From: Gonapodya prolifera JEL478
Lineage: Eukaryota; Monoblepharomycota; Monoblepharidomycetes; Monoblepharidales; Gonapodyaceae
Assembly (NCBI GenBank): GCA_001574975.1
Contig: KQ965731.1
Location: 434,001-498,000 of the forward strand
DNA length: 64,000 bases
Direction: 5' to 3'
The notes beneath the pieces are model-generated. The model did not search any database, was not told the DNA's origin, and saw nothing but the letters and a program-made list of their open reading frames with translations. Positions 57,901 to 64,000 of this stretch are shown piece by piece. The translations under genes and the position numbers were made by a program. How positions within the stretch are numbered: the first letter of the stretch is position 1; each line of letters starts with the position of its first letter.

Positions 57901-59018
57901 CACGACGAAAGCCGGAACAAGGTCCATGATCCTTTTATATCGAGACTCAACCAGCTGGAGAAGGGGTTCTTCGTGGGGGTCGATAGCAGACACAGCAATC
58001 CGCTTTGCTCCGGTAGGCGTGGTCTCTACGAACGTCACGAGCTCCCGCATACGCTTGACCCTCGTAATGGTACTTGACCCAGGATATACACCACCAGACT
58101 TTCCCTCAGCTCCCAGAGCGGTCAGAGTAGTGAAGGACGCAGAAACAGGATAGTTGTCCCCCGTTGCTCGACTGTACTCGAGCGTTCCGAACCCCGCCGA
58201 CTCCACAGTCGCGTCAGAGGCAGCCGAGCACTCGGACGGCGATCGGGGAGGGTGGTCATCAACTTCCGTAACCGGAACTTCAATGTCAAATTCGAGAGTT
58301 GAGTTCGGGGAGGCCGCCGCTTCGAGGCACTTTCCAACGAAGTAAGACGCGACGGAATGCCACGATTGTTGCAGTTCCTTTTTGAGAGAAAGTCCGGCAG
58401 GATCTCGACCACCATACTAGCAGGAGGCATTATTGCGAGAGAAGGATACTGCGCCTCGTCACCACTCACTCGATATTGGATCATTCGATTCGAAGCCCAC
58501 ACGATAATGGCATCATTTGTTCCGTCGGGATTCTCAACCACGTCCATTACGCACCGTAGAAACGCGGGAGTCTGCCATGGGACCCAACGTGTCCCTGAAA
58601 ATGCTGTGAACTGGTGACACTGTGCAAGACTCACCTGGTCACAGAACGCCTCCATCCACCGCGCCCTTTCCTCAGCCTTCCTCCTTTGCTCCCGCTCGGA
58701 CTGCAGCTCCTTCATTAATCGCTCGAACTCGGTGGGACTTCGGTTTCCCTCGCCGCCACTCCCAGGCGCTGCATCCGGCCGGTCAAAGCTTCTCCGCTCA
58801 TGGAGTCTCGAATAGCGCTGAACGGGGTTCACGAACGTTACTACACGAGACGCGGGGTAGGGGTTCCGTTGTTCGTGGGGCGGCGCGCTGCGGAGTGAGG
58901 CAGGTGACCCTGGGCACGCTCTCCTCCCTGCGTACTGGTGCGGTGGGGACGTATTGATTCTTCGTAGCAAATTGGGTCGACCAGAGTCTTGAGTATTGGA
59001 CATTTGGGGGGAAACCAT
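54965..59018 (-). CDS. Hybrid sensor histidine kinase (PAS, HisKA, HATPase, receiver)
   Basis: Domains in order: a disordered N-terminus with a short coiled coil ([20 protein letters not shown]), a PAS-like sensor ([20 protein letters not shown]), and a second PAS segment ([37 protein letters not shown]). The H-box is split by an intron: LFIANVSH then [11 protein letters not shown], His being the phosphorylation site. The ATPase core follows, with the N-box [12 protein letters not shown]...[16 protein letters not shown], and [20 protein letters not shown]. The C-terminal receiver has LQLLLAEDN, the phospho-acceptor Asp in [40 protein letters not shown], and the conserved Lys in [11 protein letters not shown]. 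It ends at 54965 (HRRRTCE). All catalytic positions are present, so it should be active in an osmotic, redox or light two-component pathway through a phosphotransfer protein. No membrane segment was seen. The start at 59018 has a downstream in-frame alternative at 59003. Confidence 0.9.
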
Positions 59019-59269
59019 TGGTGAGCGGGGGACTTGGCCGGACTTGGCCGCCGGAGTTTGCGTGCTTGGGAGTTTTCAGGTTTTTAGGTTCACGGGTGCA
59101 GGGAAGAATGCATCCTTGGTAACGAAACCACCGTGACGTAATTGTAACCCATTTAGCACTATGCACTGTGAGCTAGAGCGTGTGGAGAGCACAAAATGAC
59201 CCCTTCCGGCACAATCCGGTGTTTCGCTTGGCGTCTCAACATAATTTTAACTACACCTCCAAGGTCCAA

Positions 59270-60637
59270 CTAACACTGCAGGTATCGCTCATTATTAATC
59301 CACAGCACTTCCACGTCACGTTCATTCTTCCACGCGTCCCACTCCGCCCCGTGCTCTCCAAACCAAGCAAACGATGGGAGCGCACTGTGGTGGTCTACCT
59401 CATCCGAAAAGTCGAAACCAAGCTCTTCGCAAGCTGTGCGCAACCCCTGCATTAAACCAGGCTTCCATATCGATTCTGGGTCAAGTGCCATAACAGAATG
59501 AAGGCCATAGCGATCAGCAAGCGACACAGCTGCAAGGAAAAGGTCCCTGGAGAGTTGTACAGCTATGTTGGGATCCTCCGAGTTGGGCTCATTGCGCACT
59601 CGAGCGAGATGGAGCGTACCACCTGAGGGCGCTTTTGAGATAAAAACTACCGCAAACGCGTATGGTAGATGATCCAAAGGGGGGTACGGAGGGTCTGGCA
59701 GTGTGCCAACGACCAAGCCAAAGGGGAGAGCACTAACAGCATCGTCATCCAGCTTGGCAACGTCCTTGGCATGGCTGACTGTTCTTTCCGTGATCCATTC
59801 AAAAGCATCTCTGGAAACACCAACAGCGACGGCGTGAAACGATGACCGTTCACTGCGCTGATGGGGGGCGAGGTGGTGTGCAGCAAGAAGGTCTCGAGGT
59901 AGCAAAGCAGTATCGAGATCGAGAAGAGGGTACGACTCATCGCGTGTGAGCGTTTTCGCGGAGAACTTGTGAAGGGGCAGCGCGGTCGGAAGGGGGTTAT
60001 TGAGTTTGATTTTGAGAGTGCGAGGAGCCATAGCTCGCCAGCCAAGTTTTCCGTAGAATGTCGGTCCAATGCCACTCCAAAGAGTCGACGCGACCTGCGG
60101 ATTCGGTTATGTAATCACCAGCGAATGAATGCAATGTCGTGAGCTCACCAATCCCTTTTGCCTTTCCTTCTCGACCACGATCCTCATCATCGTACTCGCG
60201 TAGCCCTTTCCACGATTGGGACCAGGCGTCATCACAGCAATGACGCTTCCCCCATCGCCGTTATGGACGGACACGGATCCATCAGGCCCTTCCTCCGTGT
60301 AATAAAGCGGACGTACTATTGTCGCGCAGGAGCAGAGGTACGATCCGCTCGCATCGCGGAGTATGTACGACGTTGTCTTGCGGGAACCGAAAGCGGTGGC
60401 ATTGGTCTTGCGGCGACGTGCGGACCAGGAATCGAGGGTGTATCCTTCAGCCCAGTCCGTCCATTCAACTCAAGATTCAGTCTTTTTTTCTACCGCTTTT
60501 CATGGACAATGCAATTGCATGCGCTCACATGATGCGCGCACAAGGTGAGCCACGTCCTGGTCGGCTGTCACGGTTTCAAGGGTGAGAGTGGGTCCGCCTT
60601 CTGGCGCGGAGGGAAGAGAGGACTGAGAAAGAGTCAT
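59270..60637 (-). CDS. GNAT-family N-acetyltransferase (LYC1-like)
   Basis: The start at 60637 gives MTLSQSSLPSAPEGGPTLTL. The N-terminal exons contain YILRDASGSYLCSCATIVRP and the acetyl-CoA loop VIAVMTPGPNRGKGYATSMM followed by RIVVEKERQKG (Q/R-x-x-G-x-G/A pattern: NRGKGYA). Next comes TLWSGIGPTFYGKLGW, the fungal LYC1-type motif (a GKxFYxKLGW-like segment). The long C-terminal exon (60031-59270) has ILVGTLPDPPYPPLDHL-like text and ends WINNERYLQC. LYC1 of yeasts acetylates lysine in its catabolism; whether this copy does so is inference. Two introns at about 60540-60470 and 60150-60090. About 400 residues, the usual size. Confidence 0.78.
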
Positions 60638-61093
60638 GTCGACACCCGATGACAGCATGCGAGAGGGGGAAGGGGGGCCAGCGCGCTACGAAGCGTCACC
60701 GCCTTGGTCGCCACGATGTCTCCCTTCTGATCTGGTTCCGAGGTCCGGGTCATTGACCAAAGCCGTGGACTGCGCCACAACCCGTGGCGTGGACGAGTGG
60801 AAAATGCAAAAAGGAGTGATGTAGCAAGTAAAACGCTTGGGTTGCCTGCATCAGTTTGACCGTAGCGTCTACCCGTGATACATTTCGTCCCTTTTATTCG
60901 GCTTATTGTAATAAATAGTACTACTTTGGGTTCTCTACGCGTACAGACGTCAAAATTATCTCAAAATCTGCTACCACATGCTGCGCACTGCCAATAAATA
61001 AGTACATGATGCCGATTACAGAGTGTTACGATTGCGTGAAAGTTGTACCGCTTTCCATAAAGGCAATAAATAAAACCTCCAATGCAAAGTCCA
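60638..61093. other. Intergenic region
   Basis: 456 bases, AT-rich after 60850, with tandem-like aataaa motifs at about 60910, 60995 and 61065 that suit polyadenylation of the minus-strand gene ending at 61094. No gene seen. Confidence 0.45.
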
Positions 61094-64000
61094 TTATCGC
61101 GTCTTGGAAGTTGACCGATCCGGCGGGGTTATGTCAGTCGGAGGGTCGTCAAAGCAAACAAGCGGGAAGAATCCAAAGTGTGCCGTACTAATGTTCACCC
61201 CCTACAGACACGAAACAGACATTCAGAATCTCGCATGTTTGATCGACGAGCAGTCAAGATCTTACCCATGCCCATCCATCAGAGTAGTCCGCTTTAATGG
61301 ACACCGAGTCCCCATACCGGAGTTCCACTTCGTCAGGTGATCTTGGCACAAATCCAGAAACAACATAATTAGGTGGCTCGGCGGACTGTGAGTCGAGCTT
61401 GACCACAAGGCCTTGCAAGTACCGCTCTTGATAGTTTATTCGACGTTCCAGTTCTGCGTTGATTGCTTGAAGTTTCACAACCTCCGCTTGGTCTTTCTCA
61501 AGTTTTTGAATCAAAGCGGAATGCCGTTTGAGCTCCTCTCTCAGTGCATCGCGCTGACTGATAAGCGCCGCGTGCCGAACTTGAAACGGAGCAATCATCT
61601 TCTGAATGTCTGGGTCAGTCAATTGAGGATCTTCAATCGCATAAGTCTTGTGGAGCGCAGCGTTTCAAACTTCAGCTTACCAAACGATGAGCAACCGCAC
61701 TTACCCAAGACGACTCCTGACTGCCATCCGAGTTTGAAACTTTCGAGAGTCCCGGTTCCTGACGTTCGCCCTGAGTCACATTACCCGAGACCCCCGACGA
61801 TGAAACCACCACTCGACTCGAACTAGTTGAGGTAGATTTGCTCTCGAGATGTGTTGCCGATTGTCGCATAGTTTCCGCTGCATTGTCAACTCCGGATTTA
61901 CTGTTTGCAATGTGTAATCCGGCTGCACGAGCTCTCTCCTGTTCAAGCTGATCCATTAGGGCTTTCTCACGATCAAGCTCCTGCCTCAGAAGTTCGAGTT
62001 GCGTTTGTAGCTTCGCAGTTCGAGCGCGGACTTGAGGAAGTAGAGTCCCGACTTCGTCCTCTGATGCAACAAAAGTGTCACCAGGCGCTTCCGAAAGCAA
62101 GAGAAAATAAGACAAAGCAGGGAGAAGCTCTGTACTTTGTACTCACAGGGGTTCGCAGTGTTACTTCCGTTGCCCAGAGCTGTTCCCAAGGTGCCAGTCA
62201 TGGATTCCGACACACCCCGGACATTCGACATCTCCGTTACGACGGTTCTTTCGCTACTGGCGAACACAGACTTGGAATTCCACCCGCTTGCAGTTGAGCT
62301 CACTCGGGTCATGTCTACACTTGTGCCAGTGGGGAGCGGCGATATGTTCTTCGTGACAAGAGGTGTCGTCGTGGCTTGTGATGAAAATCCGTCAGGTTGG
62401 AATGGCATCCAGTTCTCTCAAATATATATGTCAAACTCACCGCCACTACGATCTCGATCTTCCCTGTCCCAGGGAAGGTCCCATCGAGGAGGGCTCCCAG
62501 AATGCACGGAAGATGTGACTCCGCTCTGAGAAAAGTCGCGCCACTCGGTGTGGTTTGTGACTGAATGGCATATACAAATCATAAGAATTTAGCGTCAGGG
62601 GTTGATTCAACATGAAATAGCATCATACCAGTCGTGCCAGCCGCATCCATGTTGTATCCACCCTCTCTGACAATTCTCCGCGCAATCATTCGAGCCGACG
62701 CACTTGTGGATTGGCTCTCACCACCGTAAACGGTTTCTTCATGTGATATGCCGCTATGAGCCGAACGCCTAATCACTCTGCGCACTGTGGTCGTAGTTGT
62801 GGTGACTTCTGGCTCTTCTTCTTCAAGAACTTCTTCCTCGACGGGCTCCTCTTCGTGAACAATGCGTCGGACTTCCACCTTTTTGACGGTCTGCGCGTTC
62901 ACTATTGGGTACTCAGTCGCAACATCGTCAACTTCAAACTCCTCCACAATTGCTGGACCTGGTGCCTTCGCAGCTTGCCCCGCGTCGGTTGGTATACTTG
63001 GTAACGCTCGGAATCGCGCTGCCGCGACAGGACCGCTACGCACATTCTGGAAGACACGCGAAGTAGCGACCGAAACCTGGGAGCTAGTTTTGAATGCTCC
63101 TTGGCTTTCCGTGCGATATGCGCTTGTCTGCGTCCTTTCCCGAGAGTATCCACTACTTTCTTCTGAGATCTCTCGGGACTCGGACACAGCGTGCACTTGT
63201 CGCAGAGTGGAAGAGGACGTCACCGTCGTGGTTTTCGTCTCTTCACGTTGCTCAATAGACTCCTGCTCTTGCACAGCGCTATGACCGGTACGTTTGATGA
63301 GGCGGACCGTCACTGTTGTCGTTTCCTCTTCGGGTTCTTCATCCTCGAGCTCCTCTTCTATCTCAGCCTCTTTTGTACGGACAATATGTCGTTCAACCCT
63401 TGTTGTCGCGCTCTGAGAAAGAAGTTCTTCTTCGACCTCCTCGACCTCCTCGACCTCCAACTCTTCAGGAACAACCACTTCAACTTCGTCGACCTCGTCG
63501 GCGTAGACTTCCTTTTCCTCGAGATACTCAACTTCGACAGACTTTGCAACCTCTTTCACCGCAGCCTTCACCTCCTTTCGCACGATCACTTGCTCCACCG
63601 TGACAATCTCAGGATCCTCGAGCTCTTCGACTTCGAGTTCGAGCTCTTCGTCCACTTCGAGCTCCTCCTCTACACTGCCGAGATTGACTTCCTCGACTTC
63701 TTCCAGTTCGTACTCTGACTCATCCTCTTCAACAACCAGCTCCCGAGGCCCTAAAATGATGACCCTTACTTCACCCACATCTTCCTTCTCTTCCACTTCT
63801 TGCTCAACCAATACCACGGTTTCGACGCTTTGTTGTGCTTCCTCCAGTTCAAACTCTTCCACTTCCACTTCATCCTCCACACTTATCACTGAAAGACTCC
63901 TTTCAACAATAACGGGAACGTCTTCTTCCGGCTCAGGTACTTCCCCTTCCGCGGGTGGGCTGGGCTCGGGATCAGGAGGTATGTCTTTCATGACCAGCGG
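61094..64000 (-). CDS. Glu/Val-rich coiled-coil protein with C-terminal SH3 domain (5' end off window)
   Basis: The first visible exon (about 64000-62625) is acidic and unusually Val/Glu-alternating (ESEYELEEVEEVNLGSVEEE), then Thr/Ser-rich. An internal repeat is visible: RRIVHEEEPVEEEVLEEEEP with TTTTTVRRVIRRSAHSG, against RHIVRTKEAEIEEELEDEEP with TTTVTVRLIKRTGHSA. Middle exons (62420-62150, 62110-61690) are Ser-rich with a coiled coil (RARTAKLQTQLELLRQELDR). A second coiled coil (about 61622-61430) precedes an SH3 domain: NYVVSGFVPRSPDEVELRYG, DSVSIKADYSDGWAW joined by an intron to GVNISTAHFGFFPLVCFDD. The ALYDY-like, DGWA and FFPLVC positions are present. The protein ends at 61094. The open frame continues to the right edge; MKDIPPDPEPS (63991) may or may not be the true start. 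Probably a cortical or cytoskeletal scaffold, by the SH3 plus coiled coil; partners unknown. Confidence 0.7.

Overview
The window looks like nuclear DNA from a flagellated (zoosporic) fungus, most likely a chytrid. Nearly all genes are split by short GT...AG introns of about 50-120 bases, are closely packed, and sit on both strands. Several families are typically fungal: a hybrid histidine kinase, a Bck1/Ste11-type MAPKKK, caleosin, a GH2 beta-galactosidase and a LYC1-like acetyltransferase. Two genes belong to organisms with cilia and centrioles: adenylate kinase 7 with a Dpy-30 tail, and SAS-6. Both are absent from yeasts and mushrooms. I do not name a species.

1-15 kb: HOOK adaptor (-, cut by the window edge), then two NuA4-type genes in a row (a BRD8-like bromodomain protein and EAF6), a MAPKKK (-), AK7 (+) and SAS-6 (-). 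HOOK, AK7 and SAS-6 together suggest a microtubule/flagellum-rich neighbourhood. 15-25 kb: metabolic genes, namely GH2 beta-galactosidase, caleosin, beta-carbonic anhydrase and NAD-type malic enzyme. 25-33 kb: a low-complexity protein, a dsRNA-binding-like protein, and a ubiquitin-like/AN1 zinc-finger protein (ZFAND4-like).

33.1-34.4 kb: the most interesting locus, the C-terminal half of a Fanzor (eukaryotic TnpB-like, OMEGA) nuclease with its zinc ribbon and RuvC-III motif. It is read divergently from an NmrA-like gene only 13 bases away. 35.8-43.4 kb: WDR59 (GATOR2/SEA complex, TORC1 signalling) divergent from a SAP30BP/HCNGP-like gene.

43.4-51.5 kb is an accessory, decayed region. It holds a broken methyltransferase, tandem repeats, assembly gaps, a lineage-specific hypothetical gene, an FAD monooxygenase whose 3' end is tandemly duplicated, and a decayed ankyrin-repeat gene. 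51.8-61 kb: a large coiled-coil protein, a hybrid histidine kinase and a GNAT acetyltransferase, all on the minus strand. 61-64 kb: a Glu/Val-rich protein with a coiled coil and a C-terminal SH3 domain that runs off the right edge.

Exon boundaries were read by eye from GT/AG signals and frame continuity. Gene spans are firmer than individual exon ends. No tRNA, rRNA or CRISPR array was recognised.
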